NCBI GenBank assembly: GCA_038049695.1
Contig: CP142458.1
Coordinates: 60,917,501 to 60,981,500 of the forward strand
DNA: 64,000 nt
Direction of reading: 5' to 3'
Origin: Cinnamomum chago
Lineage: Eukaryota > Streptophyta > Magnoliopsida > Laurales > Lauraceae
Shown: positions 36,701-50,282 of the stretch, piece by piece
Layout: the number at the start of each line of letters is the position of its first letter
Position numbering within the stretch: the first letter of the stretch is position 1
Made by a program: the position numbers and the translations under genes
Notes under the pieces: model-generated
What the model was told of the DNA's origin: nothing
Databases searched by the model: none
The model's input: only the letters and a program-made list of their open reading frames with translations

Positions 36701-38851
36701 GGCCGATATATTCAGAGATATCGGTAATATCGGCCGATCGGTAATATTTTACCGATTCGGTATTGCTACAAAATATCGTCGTAGTATGGGCTGATATCGA
36801 TTCATATCGGCCGGTGAATATGAACGGGTATTAATTGAGATTTTAAACCATAATCACACTTACTCATTAAGCTATTAGTATTTACTATTTAGTATCATAA
36901 ATACTTCAACAATTTTTTTAAAAGTAGAAGATTAAAAAAAACCATTTTTCAACACAAAAAATCATGTTTATAAGTAGATCTAGCATGAAAGTGTGTAGAT
37001 CTAAGTGAATAACACAACACAAACCCAAAAGTGACATGCCAATGATCGTTTCATTCATTTCTATGCTTTATCTAAAAATAAAAAATAAAAAAAATACATA
37101 ATAGTAAAAATAAGGGAGTTAATTTGATTTTCTCTTACTAAATAAAATGATTTCTTCAAGAAATAGTGTTGGAAGTTGGAAATATATAAGAGAATGAGGG
37201 AAGAGGAGAAGAAAATGGAAAAAAAGGAAAAAAGTTACAAAAAATCAAGGTTTTTGGAATTACTCCATCTCGGCCGATATTTTCAGAGATATCGGTAATA
37301 TCGGCCGATCGGTAATATTTTACCGATTCGGTATTGCTACAAAATATCGTCGTAGTATGGGCTGATATCGATTCATATCGGCCGGTGAATATGAACGGGT
37401 ATTAATTGAGATTTTAAACCATAATCACACTTACTCATTAAGCTATTAGTATTTACTATTTAGTATCATAAATACTTCAACAATTTTTTTAAAAGTAGAA
37501 GATTAAGAAAAACCATTTTTCAACACAAAAAATCATGTTTATAAGTAGATCTAGCATGAAAGTGTGTAGATCTAAGTGAATAACACAACACAAACCCAAA
37601 AGTGACATGCCAATGATCGTTTCATTCATTTCTATGCTTTATCTAAAAATAAAAAATAAAAAAAATACATAATAGTAAAAATAAGGGAGTTAATTTGATT
37701 TTCTCTTACTAAATAAAATGATTTCTTCAAGAAATAGTGTTGGAAGTTGGAAATATATAAGAGAATGAGGGAAGAGGAGAAGAAAATGGAAAAATAGGAA
37801 AAAAGTTACAAAAAATCAAGGTTTTTGGACATTACTCCATCTCGGCCGATATTTTCAGAGATATCGGTAATATCGGCCGATCGGTAATATTTTACCGATT
37901 CGGTATTGCTACAAAATATCGTCGTAGTATGGGCTGATATCGATTCATATCGGCCGGTGAATATGAACGGGTATTAATTGAGATTTTAAACCATAATCAC
38001 ACTTACTCATTAAGCTATTAGTATTTACTATTTAGTATCATAAATACTTCAACAATTTTTTTAAAAGTAGAAGATTAAAAAAAACCATTTTTCAACACAA
38101 ATAATCATGTTTATAAGTAGATCTAGCATGAAAGTGTGTAGATCTAAGTGAATAACACAACACAAACCCAAAAGTGACATGCCAATGATCGTTTCATTCA
38201 TTTCTATGCTTTATCTAAAAATAAAAAATAAAAAAAACACATAATAGTAAAAATAAGGGAGTTAATTTGATTTTCTCTTACTAAATAAAATGATTTCTTC
38301 AAGAAATAGTGTTGGAAGTTGGAAATATATAAGAGAATGAGGGAAGAGGAGAAGAAAATGGAAAAATAGGAAAAAAGTTACAAAAAATCAAGGTTTTTGG
38401 ACATTACTCCATCTCGGCCGATATTTTCAGAGATATCGGTAATATCGGCCGATCGGTAATATTTTACCGATTCGGTATTGCTACAAAATATCGTCGTAGT
38501 ATGGGCTGATATCGATTCATATCGGCCGGTGAATATGAACGGGTATTAATTGAGATTTTAAACCATAATCACACTTACTCATTAAGCTATTAGTATTTAC
38601 TATTTAGTATCATAAATACTTCAACAATTTTTTTAAAAGTAGAAGATTAAGAAAAACCATTTTTCAACACAAAAAATCATGTTTATAAGTAGATCTAGCA
38701 TGAAAGTGTGTAGATCTAAGTGAATAACACAACACAAACCCAAAAGTGACATGCCAATGATCGTTTCATTCATTTCTATGCTTTATCTAAAAATAAAAAA
38801 TAAAAAAAATACATAATAGTAAAAATAAGGGAGTTAATTTGATTTTCTCTT
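33707..38851 (+). repeat. Block 3: 6-monomer unit and half repeat (M60-M68)
   Basis: Starts are 33707, 34278, 34850, 35422, 35994, 36566, 37137, 37708 and 38280. M60-M62 (GATTAAGAAA with GGAATT; CACAAATAATC with ACACATAATAGT; GATTAAGAAA with GGACATT) return as M66-M68 after 3430 bp. Between them are M63 (AAATATGGG, 35970), M64 (CATCCCGG) and M65 (GATATATTCAG), a trio that is seen again in the 4000 bp units downstream. Confidence 0.8.
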
Positions 38852-41139
38852 ACTAAATAAAATGATTTCTTCAAGAAATAGTGTTGGAAGTTGGAAATAT
38901 ATAAGAGAATGAGGGAAGAGGAGAACAAAATGGAAAAATAGGAAAAAAGTTACAAAAAATCAAGGTTTTTGGACATTACTCCATCTCGGCCGATATTTTC
39001 AGAGATATCGGTAATATCGGCCGATCGGTAATATTTTACCGATTCGGTATTGCTACAAAATATCGTCGTAGTATGGGCTGATATCGATTCATATCGGCCG
39101 GTGAATATGAACGGGTATTAATTGAGATTTTAAACCATAATCACACTTACTCATTAAGCTATTAGTATTTACTATTTAGTATCATAAATACTTCAACAAT
39201 TTTTTTAAAAGTAGAAGATTAAAAAAAACCATTTTTCAACACAAAAAATCATGTTTATAAGTAGATCTAGCATGAAAGTGTGTAGATCTAAGTGAATAAC
39301 ACAACACAAACCCAAAAGTGACATGCCAATGATCGTTTCATTCATTTCTATGCTTTATCTAAAAATAAAAAATAAAAAAAACACATAATAGTAAAAATAA
39401 GGGAGTTAATTTGATTTTCTCTTACTAAATAAAATGATTTCTTCAAGAAATAGTGTTGGAAGTTGGAAATATATAAGAGAATGAGGGAAGAGGAGAAGAA
39501 AATGGAAAAATAGGAAAAAAGTTACAAAAAATCAAGGTTTTTGGACATTACTCCATCTCGGCCGATATTTTCAGAGATATCGGTAATATCGGCCGATCGG
39601 TAATATTTTACCGATTCGGTATTGCTACAAAATATCGTCGTAGTATGGGCTGATATCGATTCATATCGGCCGGTGAATATGAACGGGTATTAATTGAGAT
39701 TTTAAACCATAATCACACTTACTCATTAAGCTATTAGTATTTACTATTTAGTATCATAAATACTTCAACAATTTTTTTAAAAGTAGAAGATTAAGAAAAA
39801 CCATTTTTCAACACAAAAAATCATGTTTATAAGTAGATCTAGCATGAAAGTGTGTAGATCTAAGTGAATAACACAACACAAACCCAAAAGTGACATGCCA
39901 ATGATCGTTTCATTCATTTCTATGCTTTATCTAAAAATAAAAAATAAAAAAAATACATAATAGTAAAAATAAGGGAGTTAATTTGATTTTCTCTTACTAA
40001 ATAAAATGATTTCTTCAAGAAATAGTGTTGGAAGTTGGAAATATATAAGAGAATGAGGGAAGAGGAGAAGAAAATGGAAAAATAGGAAAAAAGTTACAAA
40101 AAATCAAGGTTTTTGGACATTACTCCATCTCGGCCGATATTTTCAGAGATATCGGTAATATCGGCCGATCGGTAATATTTTACCGATTCGGTATTGCTAC
40201 AAAATATCGTCGTAGTATGGGCTGATATCGATTCATATCGGCCGGTGAATATGAACGGGTATTAATTGAGATTTTAAACCATAATCACACTTACTCATTA
40301 AGCTATTAGTATTTACTATTTAGTATCATAAATACTTCAACAATTTTTTTAAAAGTAGAAGATTAAAAAAAACCATTTTTCAACACAAAAAATCATGTTT
40401 ATAAGTAGATCTAGCATGAAAGTGTGTAGATCTAAGTGAATAACACAACACAAACCCAAAAGTGACATGCCAATGATCGTTTCATTCATTTCTATGCTTT
40501 ATCTAAAAATAAAAAATAAAAAAAACACATAATAGTAAAAATAAGGGAGTTAATTTGATTTTCTCTTACTAAATAAAATGATTTCTTCAAGAAATAGTGT
40601 TGGAAGTTGGAAATATATAAGAGAATGAGGGAAGAGGAGAAGAAAATGGAAAAATAGGAAAAAAGTTACAAAAAATCAAGGTTTTTGGACATTACTCCAT
40701 CTCGGCCGATATTTTCAGAGATATCGGTAATATCGGCCGATCGGTAATATTTTACCGATTCGGTATTGCTACAAAATATCGTCGTAGTATGGGCTGATAT
40801 CGATTCATATCGGCCGGTGAATATGAACGGGTATTAATTGAGATTTTAAACCATAATCACACTTACTCATTAAGCTATTAGTATTTACTATTTAGTATCA
40901 TAAATACTTCAACAATTTTTTTAAAAGTAGAAGATTAAGAAAAACCATTTTTCAACACAAAAAATCATGTTTATAAGTAGATCTAGCATGAAAGTGTGTA
41001 GATCTAAGTGAATAACACAACACAAACCCAAAAGTGACATGCCAATGATCGTTTCATTCATTTCTATGCTTTATCTAAAAATAAAAAATAAAAAAAATAC
41101 ATAATAGTAAAAATAAGGGAGTTAATTTGATTTTCTCTT
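37708..41139 (+). repeat. Dimer repeat, 1144 bp x 3 (M67-M72)
   Basis: Starts are 37708, 38280, 38852, 39424, 39996 and 40568. Odd members carry the ACACATAATAGT tail without GATTAAG; even members carry GATTAAGAAAAACC with ATACATAATAG. Period is exactly 1144 bp. The first odd member has CACAAATAATC and the second has GAACAAAATGG, so the dimers are related but not recent identical copies. All six are the 572 bp form. Confidence 0.85.
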
Positions 41140-42282
41140 ACTAAATAAAATGATTTCTTCAAGAAATAGTGTTGGAAGTTGGAAATATATAAGAGAATGA
41201 GGGAAGAGGAGAAGAAAATGGAAAAATAGGAAAAAAGTTACAAAAAATCAAGGTTTTTGGACATTACTCCATCTCGGCCGATATTTTCAGAGATATCGGT
41301 AATATCGGCCGATCGGTAATATTTTACCGATTCGGTATTGCTACAAAATATCGTCGTAGTATGGGCAGATATCGATTCATATCGGCCGGTGAATATGAAC
41401 GGGTATTAATTGAGATTTTAAACCATAATCACACTTACTCATTAAGCTATTAGTATTTACTATTTAGTATCATAAATACTTCAACAATTTTTTTAAAAGT
41501 AGAAGATTAAAAAAAACCATTTTTCAACACAAAAAATCATGTTTATAAGTAGATCTAGCATGAAAGTGTGTAGATCTAAGTGAATAACACAACACAAACC
41601 CAAAAGTGACATGCCAATGATCGTTTCATTCATTTCTATGCTTTATCTAAAAATAAAAAATAAAAAAAATACATAATAGTAAAAATAAGGGAGTTAATTT
41701 GATTTTCTCTTACTAAATAAAATGATTTCTTCAAGAAATAGTGTTGGAAGTTGGAAATATATAAGAGAATGAGGGAAGAGGAGAAGAAAATGGAAAAAAA
41801 GGAAAAAAGTTACAAAAAATCAAGGTTTTTGGAATTACTCCATCTCGGCCGATATTTTCAGAGATATCGGTAATATCGGCCGATCGGTAATATTTTACCG
41901 ATTCGGTATTGCTACAAAATATCGTCGTAGTATGGGCTGATATCGATTCATATCGGCCGGTGAATATGAACGGGTATTAATTGAGATTTTAAACCATAAT
42001 CACACTTACTCATTAAGCTATTAGTATTTACTATTTAGTATCATAAATACTTCAACAATTTTTTTAAAAGTAGAAGATTAAAAAAAACCATTTTTCAACA
42101 CAAAAAATCATGTTTATAAGTAGATTTAGCATGAAAGTGTGTAGATCTAAGTGAATAACACAACACAAACCCAAAAGTGACATGCCAATGATCGTTTCAT
42201 TCATTTCTATGCTTTATCTAAAAATAAAAAATAAAAAAAATACATAATAGTAAAAATAAGGGAGTTAATTTGATTTTCTCTT
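41140..42282 (+). repeat. Linker monomers M73-M74
   Basis: M73 (41140) is a 572 bp form with GGGCAGAT, otherwise typical of block 1. M74 (41712) is a 571 bp form with the left palindrome changed to AGATTTAGC (42122-42130). M74 matters because its 3' half reappears in the recombinant M81, in each case just before a 7-monomer unit. Confidence 0.7.
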
Positions 42283-45200
42283 ACTAAATAAAATGATTTC
42301 TTCAAGAAATAGTGTTGGAAGTTGGAAATATATAAGAGAATGAGGGAAGAGGAGAAGAAAATGGAAAAAAAGGAAAAAAGTTACAAAAAATCAAGGTTTT
42401 TGGAATTACTCCATCTCGGCCGATATTTTCAGAGATATCGGTAATATCGGCCGATCGGTAATATTTTACCGATTCGGTATTGCTACAAAATATCGTCGTA
42501 GTATGGGCTGATATCGATTCATATCGGCCGGTGAATATGAACGGGTATTAATTGAGATTTTAAACCATAATCACACTTACTCATTAAGCTATTAGTATTT
42601 ACTATTTAGTATCATAAATACTTCAACAATTTTTTTAAAAGTAGAAGATTAAGAAAAACCATTTTTCAACACAAAAAATCATGTTTATAAGTAGATCTAG
42701 CATGAAAGTGTGTAGATCTAAGTGAATAACACAACACAAACCCAAAAGTGACATGCCAATGATCGTTTCATTCATTTCTATGCTTTATCTAAAAATAAAA
42801 AATAAAAAAAATACATAATAGTAAAAATATGGGAGTTAATTTGATTTTCTCTTACTAAATAAAATGATTTCTTCAAGAAATAGTGTTGGAAGTTGGAAAT
42901 ATATAAGAGAATGAGGGAAGAGGAGAAGAAAATGGAAAAATAGGAAAAAAGTTACAAAAAATCAAGGTTTTTGGACATTACTCCATCCCGGCCGATATTT
43001 TCAGAGATATCGGTAATATCGGCCGATCGGTAATATTTTACCGATTCGGTATTGCTACAAAATATCGTCGTAGTATGGGCTGATATCGATTCATATCGGC
43101 CGGTGAATATGAACGGGTATTAATTGAGATTTTAAACCATAATCACACTTACTCATTAAGCTATTAGTATTTACTATTTAGTATCATAAATACTTCAACA
43201 ATTTTTTTAAAAGTAGAAGATTAAAAAAAACCATTTTTCAACACAAAAAATCATGTTTATAAGTAGATCTAGCATGAAAGTGTGTAGATCTAAGTGAATA
43301 ACACAACACAAACCCAAAAGTGACATGCCAATGATCGTTTCATTCATTTCTATGCTTTATCTAAAAATAAAAAATAAAAAAAATACATAATAGTAAAAAT
43401 AAGGGAGTTAATTTGATTTTCTCTTACTAAATAAAATGATTTCTTCAAGAAATAGTGTTGGAAGTTGGAAATATATAAGAGAATGAGGGAAGAGGAGAAG
43501 AAAATGGAAAAATAGGAAAAAAGTTACAAAAAATCAAGGTTTTTGGAATTACTCCATCTCGGCCGATATATTCAGAGATATCGGTAATATCGGCCGATCG
43601 GTAATATTTTACCGATTCGGTATTGCTACAAAATATCGTCGTAGTATGGGCTGATATCGATTCATATCGGCCGGTGAATATGAACGGGTATTAATTGAGA
43701 TTTTAAACCATAATCACACTTACTCATTAAGCTATTAGTATTTACTATTTAGTATCATAAATACTTCAACAATTTTTTTAAAAGTAGAAGATTAAAAAAA
43801 ACCATTTTTCAACACAAAAAATCATGTTTATAAGTAGATCTAGCATGAAAGTGTGTAGATCTAAGTGAATAACACAACACAAAACCAAAAGTGACATGCC
43901 AATGATCGTTTCATTCATTTCTATGCTTTATCTAAAAATAAAAAATAAAAAAAATACATAATAGTAAAAATAAGGGAGTTAATTTGATTTTCTCTTACTA
44001 AATAAAATGATTTCTTCAAGAAATAGTGTTGGAAGTTGGAAATATATAAGAGAATGAGGGAAGAGGAGAAGAAAATGGAAAATAGGAAAAAAGTTACAAA
44101 AAATCAAGGTTTTCGGACATTACTCCATCTCGGCCGATATTTTCAAAGATATCGGTAATATCGGCCGATCGGTAATATTTTACCGATTCGGTATTGCTAC
44201 AAAATATCGTCGTAGTATGGGCTGATATCGATTCATATCGGCCGGTGAATATGAACGGGTATTAATTGAGATTTTAAACCATAATCACACTTACTCATTA
44301 AGCTATTAGTATTTACTATTTAGTATCATAAATACTTCAACAATTTTTTTAAAAGTAGAAGATTAAAAAAAACCATTTTTCAACACAAAAAATCATGTTT
44401 ATAAGTAGATGTAGCATGAAAGTGTGTAGATCTAAGTGAATAACACAACACAAACCCAAAAGTGACATGCCAATGATCGTTTCATTCATTTCTATGCTTT
44501 ATCTAAAAATAAAAAATAAAAAAAATACAAAATAGTAAAAATAAGGGAGTTAATTTGATTTTCTCTTACTAAATAAAATGATTTCTTCAAGAAATAGTGT
44601 TGGAAGTTGGAAATATATAAGAGAATGAGGGAAGAGGAGAAGAAAATGGAAAATAGGAAAAAAGTTACAAAAAATCAAGGTTTTCGGACATTACTCCATC
44701 TCGGCCGATATTTTCAAAGATATCGGTAATATCGGCCGATCGGTAATATTTTACCGATTCGGTATTGCTACAAAATATCGTCGTAGTATGGGCTGATATC
44801 GATTCATATCGGCCGGTGAATATGAACGGGTATTAATTGAGATTTTAAACCATAATCACACTTACTCATTAAGCTATTAGTATTTACTATTTAGTATCAT
44901 AAATACTTCAACAATTTTTTTAAAAGTAGAAGATTAAAAAAAACCATTTTTCAACACAAAAAATCATGTTTATAAGTAGATGTAGCATGAAAGTGTGTAG
45001 ATCTAAGTGAATAACACAACACAAACCCAAAAGTGACATGCCAATGATCGTTTCATTCATTTCTATGCTTTATCTAAAAATAAAAAATAAAAAAAATACA
45101 TAATAGTAAAAATAAGGGAGTTAATTTGATTTTCTCTTACTAAATAAAATGATTTCTTCAAGAAATAGTGTTGGAAGTTGGAAATATATAAGAGAATGAG

Positions 45201-46282
45201 GGAAGAGGAGAAGAAAATGGAAAAATAGGAAAAAAGTTACAAAAAATCAAGGTTTTTGGACATTACTCCATCTCGGCCGATATTTTCAGAGATATCGGTA
45301 ATATCGGCCGATCGGTAATATTTTACCGATTCGGTATTGCTACAAAATATCGTCGTAGTATGGGCTGATATCGATTCATATCGGCCGGTGAATATGAACG
45401 GGTATTAATTGAGATTTTAAACCATAATCACACTTACTCATTAAGCTATTAGTATTTACTATTTAGTATCATAAATACTTCAACAATTTTTTTAAAAGTA
45501 GAAGATTAAAAAAAACCATATTTCAACAAAAAAAATCATGTTTATAAGTAGATCTAGCATGAAAGTGTGTAGATCTAAGTGAATAACACAACACAAACCC
45601 AAAAGTGACATGCCAATGATCGTTTCATTCATTTCTATGCTTTATCTAAAAATAAAAAATAAAAAAAATACATAATAGTAAAAATAAGGGAGTTAATTTG
45701 ATTTTCTCTTACTAAATAAAATGATTTCTTCAAGAAATAGTGTTGGAAGTTGGAAATATATAAGAGAATGAGGGAAGAGGAGAAGAAAATGAAAAAATAT
45801 GAAAAAAGTTACAAAAAATCAAGGTTTTTGGACATTACTCCATCTCGGCCGATATTTTCAGAGATATCGGTAATATCGGCCGATCGGTAATATTTTACCG
45901 ATTCGGTATTGCTACAAAATATCGTCGTAGTATGGGCTGATATCGATTCATATCGGCCGGTGAATATGAACGGGTATTAATTGAGATTTTAAACCATAAT
46001 CACACTTACTCATTAAGCTATTAGTATTTACTATTTAGTATCATAAATACTTCAACAATTTTTTTAAAAGTACAAGATTAACAAAAACCATTTTTCAACA
46101 CAAAAAATCATGTTTATAAGTAGATTTAGCATGAAAGTGTGTAGATCTAAGTGAATAACACAACACAAACCCAAAAGTGACATGCCAATGATCGTTTCAT
46201 TCATTTCTATGCTTTATCTAAAAATAAAAAATAAAAAAAATACATAATAGTAAAAATAAGGGAGTTAATTTGATTTTCTCTT
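42283..46282 (+). repeat. 7-monomer HOR copy 1, exactly 4000 bp (M75-M81)
   Basis: Starts are 42283, 42854, 43426, 43997, 44568, 45139 and 45711. Markers in order: GATTAAGAAA with AAATATGGG; CATCCCGG; GATATATTCAG with CACAAAACC; two monomers with AAAATAGG, TTTTCGGAC, TTTTCAAAG and AGATGTAGC; CCATATTT with TTTCAACAAAAA; ATGAAAAAATATG. M78 and M79 are near-identical neighbours, a local monomer duplication. The same order starts again at 46283. Confidence 0.9.
45711..46282 (+). repeat. Recombinant monomer M81
   Basis: The 5' part has ATGAAAAAATATG and GGACATT like M88 and M91. The 3' part has CCATTTTT and AGATTTAGC like M74. The switch lies between 45833 and 46092. M74 and M81 are both followed by the same GATTAAG/AAATATGGG monomer, so one unequal exchange between an M88-type and an M74-type monomer would create the tandem 4000 bp copies. 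Two private changes, GTACAAGATT and TTAACAAAAA, lie near 46072-46082. Confidence 0.7.
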
Positions 46283-49200
46283 ACTAAATAAAATGATTTC
46301 TTCAAGAAATAGTGTTGGAAGTTGGAAATATATAAGAGAATGAGGGAAGAGGAGAAGAAAATGGAAAAAAAGGAAAAAAGTTACAAAAAATCAAGGTTTT
46401 TGGAATTACTCCATCTCGGCCGATATTTTCAGAGATATCGGTAATATCGGCCGATCGGTAATATTTTACCGATTCGGTATTGCTACAAAATATCGTCGTA
46501 GTATGGGCTGATATCGATTCATATCGGCCGGTGAATATGAACGGGTATTAATTGAGATTTTAAACCATAATCACACTTACTCATTAAGCTATTAGTATTT
46601 ACTATTTAGTATCATAAATACTTCAACAATTTTTTTAAAAGTAGAAGATTAAGAAAAACCATTTTTCAACACAAAAAATCATGTTTATAAGTAGATCTAG
46701 CATGAAAGTGTGTAGATCTAAGTGAATAACACAACACAAACCCAAAAGTGACATGCCAATGATCGTTTCATTCATTTCTATGCTTTATCTAAAAATAAAA
46801 AATAAAAAAAATACATAATAGTAAAAATATGGGAGTTAATTTGATTTTCTCTTACTAAATAAAATGATTTCTTCAAGAAATAGTGTTGGAAGTTGGAAAT
46901 ATATAAGAGAATGAGGGAAGAGGAGAAGAAAATGGAAAAATAGGAAAAAAGTTACAAAAAATCAAGGTTTTTGGACATTACTCCATCCCGGCCGATATTT
47001 TCAGAGATATCGGTAATATCGGCCGATCGGTAATATTTTACCGATTCGGTATTGCTACAAAATATCGTCGTAGTATGGGCTGATATCGATTCATATCGGC
47101 CGGTGAATATGAACGGGTATTAATTGAGATTTTAAACCATAATCACACTTACTCATTAAGCTATTAGTATTTACTATTTAGTATCATAAATACTTCAACA
47201 ATTTTTTTAAAAGTAGAAGATTAAAAAAAACCATTTTTCAACACAAAAAATCATGTTTATAAGTAGATCTAGCATGAAAGTGTGTAGATCTAAGTGAATA
47301 ACACAACACAAACCCAAAAGTGACATGCCAATGATCGTTTCATTCATTTCTATGCTTTATCTAAAAATAAAAAATAAAAAAAATACATAATAGTAAAAAT
47401 AAGGGAGTTAATTTGATTTTCTCTTACTAAATAAAATGATTTCTTCAAGAAATAGTGTTGGAAGTTGGAAATATATAAGAGAATGAGGGAAGAGGAGAAG
47501 AAAATGGAAAAATAGGAAAAAAGTTACAAAAAATCAAGGTTTTTGGAATTACTCCATCTCGGCCGATATATTCAGAGATATCGGTAATATCGGCCGATCG
47601 GTAATATTTTACCGATTCGGTATTGCTACAAAATATCGTCGTAGTATGGGCTGATATCGATTCATATCGGCCGGTGAATATGAACGGGTATTAATTGAGA
47701 TTTTAAACCATAATCACACTTACTCATTAAGCTATTAGTATTTACTATTTAGTATCATAAATACTTCAACAATTTTTTTAAAAGTAGAAGATTAAAAAAA
47801 ACCATTTTTCAACACAAAAAATCATGTTTATAAGTAGATCTAGCATGAAAGTGTGTAGATCTAAGTGAATAACACAACACAAAACCAAAAGTGACATGCC
47901 AATGATCGTTTCATTCATTTCTATGCTTTATCTAAAAATAAAAAATAAAAAAAATACATAATAGTAAAAATAAGGGAGTTAATTTGATTTTCTCTTACTA
48001 AATAAAATGATTTCTTCAAGAAATAGTGTTGGAAGTTGGAAATATATAAGAGAATGAGGGAAGAGGAGAAGAAAATGGAAAATAGGAAAAAAGTTACAAA
48101 AAATCAAGGTTTTCGGACATTACTCCATCTCGGCCGATATTTTCAAAGATATCGGTAATATCGGCCGATCGGTAATATTTTACCGATTCGGTATTGCTAC
48201 AAAATATCGTCGTAGTATGGGCTGATATCGATTCATATCGGCCGGTGAATATGAACGGGTATTAATTGAGATTTTAAACCATAATCACACTTACTCATTA
48301 AGCTATTAGTATTTACTATTTAGTATCATAAATTCTTCAACAATTTTTTTAAAAGTAGAAGATTAAAAAAAACCATTTTTCAACACAAAAAATCATGTTT
48401 ATAAGTAGATGTAGCATGAAAGTGTGTAGATCTAAGTGAATAACACAACACAAACCCAAAAGTGACATGCCAATGATCGTTTCATTCATTTCTATGCTTT
48501 ATCTAAAAATAAAAAATAAAAAAAATACATAATAGTAAAAATAAGGGAGTTAATTTGATTTTCTCTTACTAAATAAAATGATTTCTTCAAGAAATAGTGT
48601 TGGAAGTTGGAAATATATAAGAGAATGAGGGAAGAGGAGAAGAAAATGGAAAATAGGAAAAAAGTTACAAAAAATCAAGGTTTTCGGACATTACTCCATC
48701 TCGGCCGATATTTTCAAAGATATCGGTAATATCGGCCGATCGGTAATATTTTACCGATTCGGTATTGCTACAAAATATCGTCGTAGTATGGGCTGATATC
48801 GATTCATATCGGCCGGTGAATATGAACGGGTATTAATTGAGATTTTAAACCATAATCACACTTACTCATTAAGCTATTAGTATTTACTATTTAGTATCAT
48901 AAATACTTCAACAATTTTTTTAAAAGTAGAAGATTAAAAAAAACCATTTTTCAACACAAAAAATCATGTTTATAAGTAGATGTAGCATGAAAGTGTGTAG
49001 ATCTAAGTGAATAACACAACACAAACCCAAAAGTGACATGCCAATGATCGTTTCATTCATTTCTATGCTTTATCTAAAAATAAAAAATAAAAAAAATACA
49101 TAATAGTAAAAATAAGGGAGTTAATTTGATTTTCTCTTACTAAATAAAATGATTTCTTCAAGAAATAGTGTTGGAAGTTGGAAATATATAAGAGAATGAG

Positions 49201-50282
49201 GGAAGAGGAGAAGAAAATGGAAAAATAGGAAAAAAGTTACAAAAAATCAAGGTTTTTGGACATTACTCCATCTCGGCCGATATTTTCAGAGATATCGGTA
49301 ATATCGGCCGATCGGTAATATTTTACCGATTCGGTATTGCTACAAAATATCGTCGTAGTATGGGCTGATATCGATTCATATCGGCCGGTGAATATGAACG
49401 GGTATTAATTGAGATTTTAAACCATAATCACACTTACTCATTAAGCTATTAGTATTTACTATTTAGTATCATAAATACTTCAACAATTTTTTTAAAAGTA
49501 GAAGATTAAAAAAAACCATATTTCAACAAAAAAAATCATGTTTATAAGTAGATCTAGCATGAAAGTGTGTAGATCTAAGTGAATAACACAACACAAACCC
49601 AAAAGTGACATGCCAATGATCGTTTCATTCATTTCTATGCTTTATCTAAAAATAAAAAATAAAAAAAATACATAATAGTAAAAATAAGGGAGTTAATTTG
49701 ATTTTCTCTTACTAAATAAAATGATTTCTACAAGAAATAGTGTTGGAAGTTGGAAATATATAAGAGAATGAGGGAAGAGGAGAAGAAAATGAAAAAATAT
49801 GAAAAAAGTTACAAAAAATCAAGGTTTTTGGACATTACTCCATCTCGGCCGATATTTTCAGAGATATCGGTAATATCGGCCGATCGGTAATATTTTACCG
49901 ATTCGGTATTGCTACAAAATATCGTCGTAGTATGGGCTGATATCGATTCATATCGGCCGGTGAATATGAACGGGTATTAATTGAGATTTTAAACCATAAT
50001 CACACTTACTCATTAAGCAATTAGTATTTACTATTTAGTATCATAAATACTTCAACAATTTTTTTAAAAGTAGAAGATTAAAAAAAACCATATTTCAACA
50101 CAAAAAATCATGTTTATAAGTAGATCTAGCATGAAAGTGTGTAGATCTAAGTGAATAACACAACACAAACCCAAAAGTGACATGCCAATGATCGTTTCAT
50201 TCATTTCTATGCTTTATCTAAAAATAAAAAATAAAAAAAATACATAATAGTAAAAATAAGGGAGTTAATTTGATTTTCTCTT
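46283..50282 (+). repeat. 7-monomer HOR copy 2, exactly 4000 bp (M82-M88)
   Basis: Starts are 46283, 46854, 47426, 47997, 48568, 49139 and 49711. It repeats the markers of M75-M81 in order, with few differences: ATAAATTCTTC in M85, ATACATAATAG where M78 has ATACAAAATAG, and a different last monomer. M88 has TTCTACAAG, AAGCAATTAG and CCATATTT, so its 3' half is not that of M81. Its last two monomers also start the trimer repeat that follows. Confidence 0.9.
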
